A stretch of 64,000 bases of DNA from an uncultured Aliiroseovarius sp. (GCF_947492455.1 NZ_CANLNB010000002.1:124001-188000), one strand, 5' to 3'. Shown: positions 32,719 through 43,043, numbered from the stretch's first letter. The notes: a model not told the origin generated them from the letters alone. Translations and numbers: made by a program.

Positions 32719-33657
32719 TTATCCTTTGGTCGCGTTGACGGGGGCGGTGTTGTCTCCGCCATGCTCGATGGCCCAGTTGGCGTTGGTCTTGATCCCGCCC
32801 AGCGGGAAGAAGTGCACTTGGGTGATGTTGAAGTCGGGGTTGGCAGCTTTGTGCAGCGCCAGATCGTTCAGAACCTCGGTCGGCTCGTGCGGCAGAAGCA
32901 GCTTCGACACGTCCTTGGCGCGCTTTTGCAGCACTTTCAGGGACGGACCCACGCCACAGGCGATGGCGAACTTGATCATGGTCTGCAGTTTGGCCGGACC
33001 CGCGATGCCGATATGGATCGGCAGGTTCATACCACGCTCGGCCAGCTCGTTGGCCCATTGGATGACGGGCTCGGCCTCGAAGCAGAACTGGGTGGCCAAA
33101 GCCATCTCGGCGTCAGTGCGTTTCGAGAACTCTTGCTTCCAGTCCAGCGCCGCATAGGTGTTGGCACGACCGCCATTGGGGTCGATGTCCAGGTTCGGCT
33201 CGGGGTGACCGGCAACGTGCAGGTTGGTAAAGCCCGCCTGATCGAACAGGCCGGTTTCCAGCAGCTGCATCGAGCTGTCGAACTCGCCATGGGGCTCGGC
33301 CACGCCACCAGCCAGGATCAGGCCCTGTTTGACGTCAGCTTCACCTTGGTACTGGGCAATCCAGTCGGCCAGAGTGGCTTTGTCTTTGATGATACGCGCC
33401 GGGAAATGCGGCATCGCGTCGAAGCCTTCTTCCTTCAGGCGTTTTGCGGTGGCGACCATGTCCTCGATCGGCGTACCTTCGATATGGGCGATATAGACAC
33501 GCGTGCCTTCGGGCAGAAGATCACGGAAGTCTTCAACTTTGCCTGCCGTGCGTGGCATGACTTCAATCGAATAGCCCTTCAGGAAGGCCTGAAGTTCGGG
33601 GGATGCGGCATTGGCCTGACCTTCGGTCGGCTTCTTGCGGAAGTTCAACAGCGCCAT
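32719..33657 (-). CDS. Methylenetetrahydrofolate reductase-like protein
   Basis: A 312-residue TIM-barrel protein related to MTHFR (MetF). It contains the MPRTAGKVEDFRDLLPEGTR and VYIAHIEGTPIEDMVATAKR segments and the LPIHIGIAGPAKLQTMIKFA strand, typical of the atypical MetF branch that accompanies B12 methyltransferases in roseobacters. It should interconvert methyl- and methylene-THF so that methyl groups can be oxidised; the true reaction is inferred. The start at 33657 follows AAGGAGGCAGCC; the longer frame is rejected. It is the second gene of a three-gene leftward unit. Confidence 0.82.
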   Translation of the reverse strand: MALLNFRKKPTEGQANAASPELQAFLKGYSIEVMPRTAGKVEDFRDLLPEGTRVYIAHIEGTPIEDMVATAKRLKEEGFDAMPHFPARIIKDKATLADWIAQYQGEADVKQGLILAGGVAEPHGEFDSSMQLLETGLFDQAGFTNLHVAGHPEPNLDIDPNGGRANTYAALDWKQEFSKRTDAEMALATQFCFEAEPVIQWANELAERGMNLPIHIGIAGPAKLQTMIKFAIACGVGPSLKVLQKRAKDVSKLLLPHEPTEVLNDLALHKAANPDFNITQVHFFPLGGIKTNANWAIEHGGDNTAPVNATKG

Positions 33658-33683
33658 GGCTGCCTCCTTGATAGAGGGTGGGA

Positions 33684-33980
33684 TCAAGCCCATCCGTCGT
33701 TGCCAATCAGAGCGCGCAAACGCTCGTTGTCATATTCCGCGTCCAAACGCGCAGCCTCGGCCGTCGCGATCTCTTGCGGGTCACCTTCGACAGAGAAGGG
33801 GTCAGCCTTGCGCCATTCCGCCAGATAGGCGTCGCTGTCTTTCGCGTTCACCTTCATGGCGGCCCGGTCAATGGCCTGTTCGAACCGCTCGGGCAGGGGG
33901 GCTTTGGTCCCACGGCGCCCTTTGCCCACGATCACCTGGGCGGGGATATCCCTCCAATAAACGATGGTGACGTCTGGCAT
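33684..33980 (-). CDS. Small 'virulence factor' family (PF13769) protein of the one-carbon cluster
   Basis: A 98-residue cytoplasmic protein (MPDVTIVYWRDIPAQVIVG... with a VEGDPQEIATAEAARLDAEY helix). It matches the short family labelled virulence factor in databases, whose members in roseobacters regularly precede the MTHFR-like and methyltransferase genes. The label tells nothing about function. It heads the unit, 26 bases before the MTHFR-like start, with GGGAGAATCGCA as ribosome site. The 35 extra codons of the longer frame run into a palindromic promoter element and are rejected. Confidence 0.72.
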   Translation of the reverse strand: MPDVTIVYWRDIPAQVIVGKGRRGTKAPLPERFEQAIDRAAMKVNAKDSDAYLAEWRKADPFSVEGDPQEIATAEAARLDAEYDNERLRALIGNDGWA

Positions 33981-34035
33981 TGCGATTCTCCCTTTTCTTC
34001 GTCCTCTATTCGTAGTCGCGCATGACCCGTGCCTT

Positions 34036-34052
34036 GTGTCGATTTTCGACAC
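34036..34052. promoter_or_regulatory. Palindromic operator candidate upstream of the one-carbon operon
   Basis: GTGTCGA-TTT-TCGACAC is a perfect 7-bp inverted repeat 56 bases upstream of the first gene of the leftward unit. No gene lies in the 292-base gap (33981-34272) to ppx. The form suits a dimeric repressor; the regulator is unknown. Confidence 0.5.
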
Positions 34053-34272
34053 GCCGCGTTTCACAAGCGACTTCACAGGCTTCACGGGGGTCGCGTTCGG
34101 ACGTTCCGCGCCAAAGGCATACGAAAAACGAGCGGCAGAGGCTATGCCACGCGCCGTGAAAACCTTTCATGTTGATTATGACATGAGAGCGTTACATTTG
34201 CTGTCCGCAGGGATTGCCAGCACCGGCCATGCACCCTATCTTGAGGGTAACTTGAAATGGAGGGCGTAACCT

Positions 34273-35385
34273 ATGACGCCCAAGCGTCCCAAAGGTGCGG
34301 GCGCGTTCCCGAAAGCGGTAGAGACCCCCGCGCCATCCCCCGTGGATCCGGCCAGCCTGTACGCGGCTCTGGACCTCGGCACAAACAGTTGTCGCATGCT
34401 GATTGCCCAGCCAAAGGGCAGTCAGTTTCATGTCGTGGACAGCTTCTCGAAATCCGTGCAATTGGGCCGGGGGCTTGAAGCCTCGGGGCGGCTCAGCCGT
34501 TCATCTATGTCGCGCACCATTCAGGCACTACGGATTTGTCGCAAGAAACTGATCAAGCATGATGTGAAGCGGATGCGCCTTGTCGCGACCGAGGCGTGCC
34601 GCCGTGCGACCAACGGCAAGGCCTTCATGGCCAATATCCGGCGTGAAACCGGGTTGGATCTGGAAATCATCAAGCCCGAGGAAGAAGCGCGTCTGGCCGT
34701 GGTGTCCTGCGCGCCGCTTGTGTCTACCAAGACCGAACAGCTTTTGGTCGTCGATATCGGCGGCGGCTCGACCGAGCTTGTCTGGATCGACCTGTCGAAA
34801 GTCCCGCCGCTGGATCGCGCGCAGTCTATCATGCGGATGGGGCGCGGGTTTTCGGGCGGCGTTGGCGACTTCCCGGCCGCCAGCGTGGTCGACTGGATTT
34901 CCGTCCCGCTGGGCGTGGCGACATTGCGCGAGATGTTTGATGATGTGGAAGACGACGCGGGCCGCTATGCCCTGATGTCGGTCCATTTCGAAGAACAACT
35001 GGCCGAGTTCAGCCCCTTCCACCACGAACCCCCGCGCGAAGGGTTCCAGATCATCGGTACCTCGGGCACGGTCACGACCGTTGCCGCGACCCATCTGGGG
35101 CTACGCCGCTATGACCGCACCCGTGTGGACGGGCTGCGGATGACGTCCGAACAGATCGAGCGCGTGATTCAGGGCTATCTGGCGATGGGGCCCAAGGGAC
35201 GGCGGGTGAACTCGCATATCGGGCGGGATCGGCAATCGTTGATCATGTCCGGATCGGCGATTTTGCAGGCGCTTCTGCGCGTCTGGCCGACAGATCGCTT
35301 GTCAGTTGCGGATCGTGGCCTTAGAGAAGGCATCCTTTATTCTCAAATGTCCTCGGACGGCGTGTTGGAAGGCGGACCTTTCTGA
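34273..35385 (+). CDS. ppx: Ppx/GppA-family phosphatase
   Basis: A 370-residue ASKHA-fold phosphatase. It shows [19 protein letters not shown] (phosphate 1), [33 protein letters not shown] (phosphate 2) and [17 protein letters not shown]. The family degrades polyphosphate or pppGpp; the short length without the HD-like C-terminal domain of E. coli Ppx is usual in alphaproteobacteria. The start follows GGAGGGCGTAACC. Its stop shares a base with the rlmE start (TGATG), so both are coupled. Confidence 0.9.
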   Translation: MTPKRPKGAGAFPKAVETPAPSPVDPASLYAALDLGTNSCRMLIAQPKGSQFHVVDSFSKSVQLGRGLEASGRLSRSSMSRTIQALRICRKKLIKHDVKRMRLVATEACRRATNGKAFMANIRRETGLDLEIIKPEEEARLAVVSCAPLVSTKTEQLLVVDIGGGSTELVWIDLSKVPPLDRAQSIMRMGRGFSGGVGDFPAASVVDWISVPLGVATLREMFDDVEDDAGRYALMSVHFEEQLAEFSPFHHEPPREGFQIIGTSGTVTTVAATHLGLRRYDRTRVDGLRMTSEQIERVIQGYLAMGPKGRRVNSHIGRDRQSLIMSGSAILQALLRVWPTDRLSVADRGLREGILYSQMSSDGVLEGGPF

Positions 35386-36146
35386 TGTCTCAAGACGGTG
35401 GTAACTCCGGCGGCTCCCAAGGGGGCGGCAACAAGTATTCAAAGCGCACGCGCAAAAGCTCGGGTCGGGGGCAACGCGATCTGACGGTGAAGGTAAAAAC
35501 CGCGCGGGGGCGGCGTAGTTCGTCGACGCGGTGGTTGCAGCGTCAGCTCAATGATCCCTATGTGCAGCGTGCGCAGGCCGAGGGCTATCGCGGCCGCGCG
35601 GCCTATAAGATCATGGAGTTGGATGATAAATTCCGGTTCCTCGTGAACGGCGCACGCGTGGTGGACTTGGGCTGTGCGCCGGGGGGCTGGGCACAAGTCG
35701 CCGTGCCGCGCATCAACGCGTTGGGCGAGAAGTCCGGCAAACGCATCGGCACATATCTGGGCGTCGACCTGCAAGAGGTCGAGCCGCTGGCGGGTGCCCG
35801 GTTCGAACAGCTGGACTTCATGGAAGATGACGCGGACCAAGTGGTGCGCGAGTGGTTGGGTGGCAAAGCCGACGTGGTGATGTCCGACATGGCGGCCGCC
35901 AGCTCGGGTCACAAACAAACCGACCACCTGCGCATCATTTCGCTGTGCGAGGCCGCAGCCTATTTCGCCTTCGACGTGCTGGACGAAGGCGGCACCTTTG
36001 TTGCCAAGGTGCTGGCAGGCGGGGCTGAAGGTGAGCTTCAGAAACTGTTGAAGACCAAGTTCAACAAGGTGATGAACGTGAAGCCGCCGTCCAGCCGCTC
36101 GGACAGCTCGGAAAAATTCGTGGTCGCGATGGGCTTTAAGGGCTGA
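35385..36146 (+). CDS. rlmE: 23S rRNA (uridine-2'-O)-methyltransferase RlmE (FtsJ)
   Basis: A 253-residue SAM-dependent enzyme that methylates U2552 of 23S rRNA. A basic 45-residue extension ([20 protein letters not shown]) precedes the core. The K-D-K-E tetrad is visible in [46 protein letters not shown] and [20 protein letters not shown]; the SAM loop is [16 protein letters not shown]. The final motif [11 protein letters not shown] is typical. It overlaps ppx by one base. Confidence 0.94.
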   Translation: MSQDGGNSGGSQGGGNKYSKRTRKSSGRGQRDLTVKVKTARGRRSSSTRWLQRQLNDPYVQRAQAEGYRGRAAYKIMELDDKFRFLVNGARVVDLGCAPGGWAQVAVPRINALGEKSGKRIGTYLGVDLQEVEPLAGARFEQLDFMEDDADQVVREWLGGKADVVMSDMAAASSGHKQTDHLRIISLCEAAAYFAFDVLDEGGTFVAKVLAGGAEGELQKLLKTKFNKVMNVKPPSSRSDSSEKFVVAMGFKG

Positions 36147-36315
36147 TCTGTCCCTAATTTACAGGGGTGAGCGAAAACTGTGCGTTACGTCAACGGCGCG
36201 CGCTGCCCTTACTCTGTCGCCTTTTGAATAGCAGCCGGATGTCACATCTGACACAACCGGGCCAAACTGAACTGACGTCCCGCCCAAGTGTCGGGAAAAA
36301 CTGGAAAGGTGCAAC

Positions 36316-37770
36316 ATGCGCGCACAACCTCAAGCCAGCCATTTCATCAACGGCGCCTATGTGGAAGACACGGCCGGAGCTGAAATCGACGTGATCTTCC
36401 CGGCGACGGGCGAGGTCATCGCGAAACTGCATTCTGCAACGCCCGCGATCATCGAGCAGGCAATCACCTCGTCGCTGGCCGCCCAGAAGGACTGGGCCGC
36501 AATGACCGGGACCGAGCGGGGCCGCATCCTGCGCCGCGCCGCTGATATTATGCGTGAACGCAACCATGATCTGTCGGTTCTGGAAACGCTGGACACCGGC
36601 AAGCCCTATCAGGAAACCAGCGTGGCGGACGCGACCTCGGGCGCGGATGCGCTGGAGTATTTCGGTGGTTTGGCTGGGTCGCTGACCGGTGAACACATCC
36701 CGATGCCGGACGGCGATTTCGTCTATACCCGCCGCGAGGCGCTTGGCGTTTGTGTGGGCATCGGTGCATGGAACTATCCGACCCAGATCGCTTGCTGGAA
36801 GGCAGCGCCTGCGCTGGCTTGCGGCAACAGCTCGATCTTCAAACCGTCCGAAACCACGCCTCTGTCGGCGCTGAAAGTGGCCGAGATCCTGATCGAAGCG
36901 GGTGCGCCTGCGGGCATTTTCAACGTCATTCAGGGTTACGGCGATGTGGGCGCCGCGCTGGTCACCGACGACCGCGTGGCGAAGGTTTCGCTGACCGGAT
37001 CCGTGCCGACGGGCCGCAAAGTTTATGCTGCCGCCGCCGCAGGTCTGAAGCATGTCACGATGGAATTGGGTGGCAAGTCGCCCATGATCGTCTTTGATGA
37101 TGCCAACGTGGACAACGCCGTGTCGGGCGCCATTCTGGGCAACTTCTATTCCTCGGGTCAGGTCTGCTCGAACGGCACGCGCGTGTTTGTGCAGAAAGGC
37201 ATCAAGGAAGCCTTTCTGAAGCGTCTGGCCGAACGTCTGGACGGCGCTGTGATTGGCGACCCGCTGGACCCGGAAACCTCGTTCGGCCCGATGGTCAGCG
37301 AAGGACAGTTGAACATCGTGATGAACTACATCGAGAAGGGCAAGGAAGAGGGCGCGCGTCTGGCCTATGGCGGTACGCGCATCGACGGTGACGGCTTCTA
37401 TCTGCAGCCCACCGTATTCGCCGACGTAACCGACGAAATGACCATCGCCCGCGAGGAAATCTTTGGCCCCGTGATGTCTGTTCTGGATTTCGAGGACGAG
37501 GACGAGGTCATGGCCCGCGCCAATGATACCGAGTTCGGTCTGGCCGCTGGCGTCTTCACCAACGACCTGACCCGCGCGCACCGCGTGGTTGCTGGGTTCG
37601 AGGCCGGCACCTGCTATATCAACACCTATAACGACGCGCCGGTCGAGGCGCCGTTTGGGGGCTCGAAAGCTTCGGGTGTGGGGCGCGAAAACTCGAAAGC
37701 GGCGATTGAACATTATTCCGAGTTGAAGACGGTCTATGTCCGCCTCAGCGATCTGGAAGCACCGTTCTAA
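36316..37770 (+). CDS. betB: Betaine-aldehyde dehydrogenase
   Basis: A 484-residue NAD-dependent aldehyde dehydrogenase. It shows [53 protein letters not shown], the Glu motif [12 protein letters not shown] and the Cys motif [14 protein letters not shown]. The [17 protein letters not shown] end is typical of BetB. It makes glycine betaine from betaine aldehyde, for osmoprotection and as a methyl donor source. No betA, betI or betC is adjacent. Betaine demethylation could feed the one-carbon cluster 2 kb away, an idea only. Confidence 0.9.
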   Translation: MRAQPQASHFINGAYVEDTAGAEIDVIFPATGEVIAKLHSATPAIIEQAITSSLAAQKDWAAMTGTERGRILRRAADIMRERNHDLSVLETLDTGKPYQETSVADATSGADALEYFGGLAGSLTGEHIPMPDGDFVYTRREALGVCVGIGAWNYPTQIACWKAAPALACGNSSIFKPSETTPLSALKVAEILIEAGAPAGIFNVIQGYGDVGAALVTDDRVAKVSLTGSVPTGRKVYAAAAAGLKHVTMELGGKSPMIVFDDANVDNAVSGAILGNFYSSGQVCSNGTRVFVQKGIKEAFLKRLAERLDGAVIGDPLDPETSFGPMVSEGQLNIVMNYIEKGKEEGARLAYGGTRIDGDGFYLQPTVFADVTDEMTIAREEIFGPVMSVLDFEDEDEVMARANDTEFGLAAGVFTNDLTRAHRVVAGFEAGTCYINTYNDAPVEAPFGGSKASGVGRENSKAAIEHYSELKTVYVRLSDLEAPF

Positions 37771-37789
37771 GGCGCTGCAATCACATTAG

Positions 37790-37824
37790 AAAAGCCGCCC
37801 AGCCAAATGGCTCGGGCGGCTTTT
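37790..37824. terminator. Bidirectional terminator between betB and the MFS gene
   Basis: AAAAGCCGCCC / GGGCGGCTTTT with an inner GCC/GGC pairing, between convergent genes, with A- and T-runs at the outer ends. Confidence 0.88.
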
Positions 37825-37830
37825 TCAATT

Positions 37831-39051
37831 TTAGTGGTCGTTTTTGCGATCAAACTGCATCAGCGCCAGCGCAAGGCCCGAACAGATCGTGACGCCGGTC
37901 ATCAGGGGCAGGGGCGTGCCGTTGAAGGCCAACCCGATGGGCGCAGCAATCGCCATTGCCGCCACGGTTGGAAGCGCGCCGATGATCGCGCTTGCGGTTC
38001 CGGCGACATGGCCAAGCGGTTGGATCGCCAGCGCGTTCAGGTTGCCAAAGCTCAGCCCGTTCAGGAAGAACAGGGTGGTGGCCCAGAGGCAGAAGATGAC
38101 CAGCGCGCCATGTCCCTGTGGTTCGTACATGCACCAGAAGGTCAGGGTCAGACCTGCCAAAACCGTCTGCGTGGCAAAGCCCGCTTGCGCCAAGCGACGC
38201 ATGCCGATCCGCATCACCAGCCGTGCATTCAGAAGGCCGGAAGCCGCCGAAAACACTGTGATCAGCGCAAAATAGACCGGCCATTTCGTGCCTGCCCCTA
38301 GAACGTTGACAAAGATCTGCTGGGCAGAACTGATGAAGGCGATCAACTGGGCAAAGGCAAAGGTAATCACGCCCATATAGAGCAGCGTGACACGGCTTTT
38401 CATAACGATTGCAAAGGCTTCCAGTGTCGGTCGGGGCGACAGGGGGCGGCGGCGTTCAGGTGCCAGCGTTTCGGGTTGGCGCAGAAGGAACCATGTCAGA
38501 ATGGCGATGGCCACTACGATATATGTGGTGAACATGTGCCGCCAGCCAAAGCCCAGAACGATCCATTGGCCAATCAGAGGGGCAACGGCCGGGACGAGAA
38601 CAAAGAAGGTAAAGGCCATCGAGTTGACGCGCGCCATCTGGCGCCCTTCGTACAGGTCTCGGGTCATCGCCATGGCACAGGTGCGCGGGCCAGCGGCGCC
38701 CAGACCTTGGATGAAACGCCAGAACAGAAGCGCCTCAAGCGATTGCGCCCAGAGGGCCGCGAAGGCTGCGAACATGTACAACAACATGCCCAGCGCCAAT
38801 GAGCAGCGGCGACCGATCGCGTCAGACAGGGGGCCGAAAATCAACTGCCCAGCGCCCGCGCCAATCACGAATGAGCTGATCAAAAGCTGCGCGCGGTTGA
38901 CGTCTTCGGGGACGAGAAGGGAGGCGATTTCCGGCAGCGCGGGCAGGATCGAGTCGATCGAGAACGCCACCATCGAAAACAGGGCCGCCATCAGCAGCAC
39001 GTATTCGCGCAAGCGTAATGGCTCGACCGGAGGGTTGGCTATCAACCTCAC
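37831..39051 (-). CDS. Bcr/CflA-family MFS multidrug efflux transporter
   Basis: A 406-residue MFS protein with 12 predicted helices. The motif A loop is GPLSDAIGRRCSLALGMLLY and the Bcr/CflA opening is FSMVAFSIDSILPALPEIA. Substrates of this DHA1 subfamily include sulfonamides, chloramphenicol and bicyclomycin; none can be assigned here. A second motif, GLGAAGPRTCAMAMTRDLYE, is typical of the family. The start overlaps the stop of the DsbA-like gene by 4 bases, so the two are coupled. Confidence 0.88.
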   Translation of the reverse strand: MRLIANPPVEPLRLREYVLLMAALFSMVAFSIDSILPALPEIASLLVPEDVNRAQLLISSFVIGAGAGQLIFGPLSDAIGRRCSLALGMLLYMFAAFAALWAQSLEALLFWRFIQGLGAAGPRTCAMAMTRDLYEGRQMARVNSMAFTFFVLVPAVAPLIGQWIVLGFGWRHMFTTYIVVAIAILTWFLLRQPETLAPERRRPLSPRPTLEAFAIVMKSRVTLLYMGVITFAFAQLIAFISSAQQIFVNVLGAGTKWPVYFALITVFSAASGLLNARLVMRIGMRRLAQAGFATQTVLAGLTLTFWCMYEPQGHGALVIFCLWATTLFFLNGLSFGNLNALAIQPLGHVAGTASAIIGALPTVAAMAIAAPIGLAFNGTPLPLMTGVTICSGLALALMQFDRKNDH

Positions 39052-39716
39052 TGAATGGGCGTCCCGCTTTGATCATCGGCAGTGTCCAGTTGCGCCATGA
39101 TGTCGTCAATGACCTGCTGCCACAGTTTAATCGGTTGCGCGCCCGGCACCACATGCTGGTTCGCGATCACGAAGGTCGGGACCGAGTTCACACCCTTATG
39201 GCGCGCATCCATGTCGCGGGCCAAAAGGTCGCTTGCATCCGCGGACGAGGCCAGAAGCCGCGCCACCATCTCGCGCTCCATACCGGCGCTGGCGGCGATG
39301 TCGCATAGGACCTCATTGTCGCCAAGATCACGTCCTTCGACGAAATAGGCACGGAACAGGCGGTCGACCACCGCGTTTTGTTTCCCCTCAAGCCCCGCCC
39401 AATGGATCACGCGATGTGCGTTCATTGTGTTTGGCGTGCGCTTGATGGCTTCCAGATTGATCTCGACCCCCGACGCGGCGGCTTCTTCGATCACTGGCAT
39501 ATAGGCTTTCACGGCCTTTTCCTGACCACCAAACTTGGTTTCCAGATAGGTGCGTCGATCCATGCCTTCGGGCGGCATTTCCGGGTTCAGCTGGAAGGGA
39601 TGCCACTGCACCTGAAACGGGTGATCAGGGCGGCTTTCCAATGCAAAATCTAATCTCGCTTTTCCGATGTAGCACCAGGGGCAGATCGGATCAGAGAAAA
39701 TGTCCAGACGGATCAT
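39048..39716 (-). CDS. DsbA-family (FrnE-like) oxidoreductase
   Basis: A 222-residue cytoplasmic DsbA-fold protein without signal peptide. The active site is CPWC in FSDPICPWCYIGKARLD. The fold shows a helical insert (AYMPVIEEAAASGVEINLEA) and the cis-Pro loop GVNSVPTFVIANQHVVPGAQ. This branch (FrnE, 2-hydroxychromene-2-carboxylate isomerase-like) reduces or isomerises cytoplasmic substrates. It is the first gene of a pair with the MFS pump. Confidence 0.87.
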   Translation of the reverse strand: MIRLDIFSDPICPWCYIGKARLDFALESRPDHPFQVQWHPFQLNPEMPPEGMDRRTYLETKFGGQEKAVKAYMPVIEEAAASGVEINLEAIKRTPNTMNAHRVIHWAGLEGKQNAVVDRLFRAYFVEGRDLGDNEVLCDIAASAGMEREMVARLLASSADASDLLARDMDARHKGVNSVPTFVIANQHVVPGAQPIKLWQQVIDDIMAQLDTADDQSGTPIQ

Positions 39717-39770
39717 ATGATACTCCTATAGCGGTTAGCTCTATCTGGGATTGATAGGTTTGGGAAGAGG

Positions 39771-41315
39771 TCAGGTGATATCTTTGTCGGTCTGGTCAAC
39801 CAACAGGCGTAAAGTGGCGCGCGACAGCTTGTTATTCGTCGAGCGTGGCAAACTGTCGATCGGCCGGAACAGGCGCGGGCATTTATAGTGGGCCAGAAGG
39901 GCATGGGCATGTCGAGACAGCTCGTCGTCAGAAAGGGGGTCTTCTGTGGGGATATAGAAACACCCGATCACAGATGCATCTGCCTTCACGGAAACTTCAA
40001 CACAAGCTGCCTCGCTGATGCCGGGGTGCTGGGCCATCACGGCCTCGACCTCGATCGGCGAGACGCGATAGCCGCCCGCGTTCATGATGTCGTCCGAGCG
40101 GCCTTCGTAGGTGAAAGCGCCGGTGTCGGACATCGAGGCGCTGTCACCGGTCAGGAACCAGTCGCCCTGAAACTTCGCGGCAGTGGCCTCGGGCGCGTTC
40201 AGGTATTCCAGCATCAAGCCGGGGTCGCTGCGGTGGATGGCAAGAGTGCCTGCGGTGCCCAAGGGAGCCGGTGCGCCGTCTGCGTCCAGCACAGCCAAGT
40301 GCCGCCCCGCCTGTCCAAAGCCCAGCGCGCCGTCTGGCGAGGGCCGTGTGGGCGATCCCGAGATGAAGGTCGAGCATTCGGACATGCCGAAGGCTTCATG
40401 AATGGGGGTGCCTGACTGCTCCTCCCACCGGGCGCGGGTGAGGTCGGGCAGTTTCTCGCCCGCCGACAGTCCATGGCGCAAGTTGGGAAGCTGGGGCAGA
40501 TCGCTTTTCAGCATCTGACGATAGACGCCGGGGGCGGCTGCGAAGATGGTGACGCACTCGCGGCTGAGTAGTGCGGACAGATCGTCTGGGGTGCTGCCTG
40601 CCGCTGGGATCAGCGCGGTCGCACCGACAGACCACGGATCCATCAGCCCGGTGCCCAGCGTATAGGTCCAGTTGAACGCGCCTGCATGCATCACGCGGTC
40701 GTCTTCGGTGATCCCGTACCAACCATCCCACATCATCTGTCGCGCCCAGATTGCGCGGTGGGCATGTAGCACGGCGCGCGCTTGGCCCGAGGTGCCCGAG
40801 GTGAAGATGATATAGGCGGGGCGCTCGGGGTTGCCTTGGTGATAGGGCGCCGGGGGGAGGTCGGTGAACCCATGCAGCGTCTCTGTGTCGATCACCTTGC
40901 ACGGCGCAGGCGCGGGTAGGGCGATGCCGGGATCTGCGATGATCAGCGCAGGTGCGACCAGATTGGTCATGCGCGTGATCTCGGTTTCGGTCAGCTGGGA
41001 CGAGCTGGGAATTGGGACAAGCCCCGCGGCGATGGCGCCCAGAAAGCCCAGCGGGAAGTCCACTGTGTTGCCAAGGCGCAGCAGCACGCGGTCTCCGGGT
41101 TGCAGACCTTGGTTCTGAAGTCCTGTTGCCACGCCCAGAACTGCGCGTTCCAGTTGGGCATAGGTCCATGTCGCGGCACCCTCTGTCTCTGCCGAGACGA
41201 TCCTCAACGCCACCTTGTCGCCCAACCGATCTGCATGTTGCAGCACGTATTCCGCCATGTTGAATGGCGTTGGCGCGGGGGCAAGCGGGGAGGAGGGCGT
41301 GAGTTCCGAGATCAT
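39771..41315 (-). CDS. AMP-dependent acyl-CoA synthetase
   Basis: A 514-residue ANL-superfamily enzyme. It activates a carboxylic acid as acyl-AMP and then acyl-CoA. Motifs are YIIFTSGTSGQARAVLHAHR (P-loop), HEAFGMSECSTFISG, WFLTGDSASMSDTGAFTYEG (ATP Asp) and the hinge YEGRSDDIMNAGGYRVSPIE; the catalytic Lys lies in STNNKLSRATLR. Short- or medium-chain and aromatic acids are possible; related roseobacter genes are annotated as benzoate- or acyl-CoA ligases. The start at 41315 (MISELTPSSP) is used because the longer frame enters the divergent regulator's leader. Confidence 0.88.
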   Translation of the reverse strand: MISELTPSSPLAPAPTPFNMAEYVLQHADRLGDKVALRIVSAETEGAATWTYAQLERAVLGVATGLQNQGLQPGDRVLLRLGNTVDFPLGFLGAIAAGLVPIPSSSQLTETEITRMTNLVAPALIIADPGIALPAPAPCKVIDTETLHGFTDLPPAPYHQGNPERPAYIIFTSGTSGQARAVLHAHRAIWARQMMWDGWYGITEDDRVMHAGAFNWTYTLGTGLMDPWSVGATALIPAAGSTPDDLSALLSRECVTIFAAAPGVYRQMLKSDLPQLPNLRHGLSAGEKLPDLTRARWEEQSGTPIHEAFGMSECSTFISGSPTRPSPDGALGFGQAGRHLAVLDADGAPAPLGTAGTLAIHRSDPGLMLEYLNAPEATAAKFQGDWFLTGDSASMSDTGAFTYEGRSDDIMNAGGYRVSPIEVEAVMAQHPGISEAACVEVSVKADASVIGCFYIPTEDPLSDDELSRHAHALLAHYKCPRLFRPIDSLPRSTNNKLSRATLRLLVDQTDKDIT

Positions 41316-41393
41316 CGTTCTGATGTGCCAAGGGATGGCCCCAGATGCAAGCCGCGTGGTTGCATCAGCGCAGATTGTCTGTATGGAGGGGGT

Positions 41394-42020
41394 ATGACGA
41401 AAGCCGACCAACCCAGCCTGATCAAGCTTGCCCGCGAAACCGGGGAAGACTTGCCCGATCCCAATCCGTTGAACTTGGGCGAACGTGTGCGCGAGCTGCG
41501 CAAGTCGCGCGGCTGGACGTTAGAGCAGGCGGCGGGGCAGGCGGGCCTTGCACGCTCGACTCTGTCGAAGATCGAGAACGGTCAGATGTCGCCCACCTAT
41601 GAGGCGCTGAAAAAGCTGGCCGTGGGGCTTGAGATCACAGTGCCGCAGCTGTTCACCGCGCCGAAGTCTGCGCAGGTGTCGGGCCGGATGGCGGTGACCA
41701 AATCGGGCGAAGGCGCGTCGCACCCCACCACAACCTACGAGCACGAGATGCTGGCAGGCGCACTGACGAAAAAGGCCATGCTGCCCTATCGCGCCCGCGT
41801 CCGCGCACGATCATTTGACGAGTTCGACGGCTGGGTCCGCCATGACGGCGAGGAGTTCCTCTATGTCCTAACCGGCGCGATCCGCCTGATCACCGAATTC
41901 TATGAACCGGTCGAGATGCGGCGCGGGGACAGCGCCTATTACGATGCCTCGATGGGGCATAACGTGATCTCGGTCAGCGAAGAGGATGCAATGATCCTGT
42001 GGGTGACCTCGCTGACCTAA
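41394..42020 (+). CDS. XRE-cupin transcriptional regulator
   Basis: A 208-residue regulator. Residues 24-80 form an XRE helix-turn-helix (RVRELRKSRGWTLEQAAGQA, LARSTLSKIENGQMSPTYEA). The C-terminal half is a cupin sensor domain (HDGEEFLYVLTGAIRLITEF, YYDASMGHNVISVSEEDAMI). This type often controls amino-acid or acid metabolism genes. It is divergent from the acyl-CoA synthetase across 78 bases and probably regulates it; no clear operator is visible. The start at 41394 follows GGAGGGGGT. Confidence 0.88.
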   Translation: MTKADQPSLIKLARETGEDLPDPNPLNLGERVRELRKSRGWTLEQAAGQAGLARSTLSKIENGQMSPTYEALKKLAVGLEITVPQLFTAPKSAQVSGRMAVTKSGEGASHPTTTYEHEMLAGALTKKAMLPYRARVRARSFDEFDGWVRHDGEEFLYVLTGAIRLITEFYEPVEMRRGDSAYYDASMGHNVISVSEEDAMILWVTSLT

Positions 42021-42023
42021 GGG

Positions 42024-43043
42024 TCAGGTGCTGGGAAACCAATGGCGGGTGCGGTTGGCAATTGCCACCAGCGACAGCATCACTGGAACTTCAACCAACA
42101 CACCGACGACAGTGGCCAGCGCTGCACCTGAGTTCAGGCCAAAGAGCGAAATCGCCACAGCCACAGCCAATTCAAAGAAGTTCGACGTGCCGATCATGCA
42201 GGCCGGGGCCGCGATGTTATGCGGCAGCTTCATGGCTTTCGCAGCACCATAGGCGATGGCGAAAATGCCGTAAGTCTGGATCAGCAGCGGCACGGCGATC
42301 AGCACGATGGCCAGCGGTTTCGCCAGAATGGTCTGCGCTTGAAAGCCAAACAGCAGCACGACGGTCGCCAGCAGGCCCACCACGGACCACGGTTTCAGAC
42401 GTGCCAGAAAGCCATCCAGCGCGGCGGGGCCTGCCTTAATCAATCGTGCGCGGGTCACGATGCCAGCCGCGAGCGGCAGGACAACATACAGGATGACAGA
42501 CAGCAGCAAGGTCTCCCACGGGACAGTGACGTCCGAGATGCCCAGAAGGAAGGCCGCGATGGGGGCGAAGGCGAAGATCATGATCACGTCATTCACGCTG
42601 ACCTGCACCAGCGTGTAGGCCGGATCGCCCTTGGTCAGTTGGCTCCAGACAAAGACCATCGCCGTGCAGGGCGCCACGCCCAACAGGATCATGCCCGCGA
42701 TATATTCATTGGCGGTTTCAGGCTCGACCAGACCGGCAAAAATTACGCGGAAGAACAGCCAGCCAAGGGCTGCCATGGTGAAGGGTTTGATCAGCCAGTT
42801 GATCACCAGCGTCAGCACCAGCCCTTTGGGGCGGCGGCCGATATCTTTGATCGACGCGAAATCGACCTGCACCATCATTGGATAGATCATAACCCAGATC
42901 AGCACGGCGACCACAAGGTTCACCTTGGAAATCTCAAGCGCTGCGATGGTTTGGAAAAGACCGGGCATCAGGTTGCCCAGGAATACGCCCGCGATGATGC
43001 ACAAGGCGACCCAGACGGACAGAAAGCGTTCGAAAATACCCAT
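42024..43043 (-). CDS. ACR3-family arsenite efflux transporter
   Basis: A 339-residue membrane protein with about ten helices of the ACR3 (bile/arsenite/riboflavin transporter) family. Signature stretches are [40 protein letters not shown] with the conserved Cys, and [20 protein letters not shown]. It exports arsenite using the proton gradient. No arsR or arsC is adjacent, an unusual context. The start is preceded by GGAGG, but this site lies in the 3' arm of a strong hairpin (43049-43098). It follows the solute-binding protein gene on the same strand, 66 bases on. Confidence 0.92.
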   Translation of the reverse strand: MGIFERFLSVWVALCIIAGVFLGNLMPGLFQTIAALEISKVNLVVAVLIWVMIYPMMVQVDFASIKDIGRRPKGLVLTLVINWLIKPFTMAALGWLFFRVIFAGLVEPETANEYIAGMILLGVAPCTAMVFVWSQLTKGDPAYTLVQVSVNDVIMIFAFAPIAAFLLGISDVTVPWETLLLSVILYVVLPLAAGIVTRARLIKAGPAALDGFLARLKPWSVVGLLATVVLLFGFQAQTILAKPLAIVLIAVPLLIQTYGIFAIAYGAAKAMKLPHNIAAPACMIGTSNFFELAVAVAISLFGLNSGAALATVVGVLVEVPVMLSLVAIANRTRHWFPST

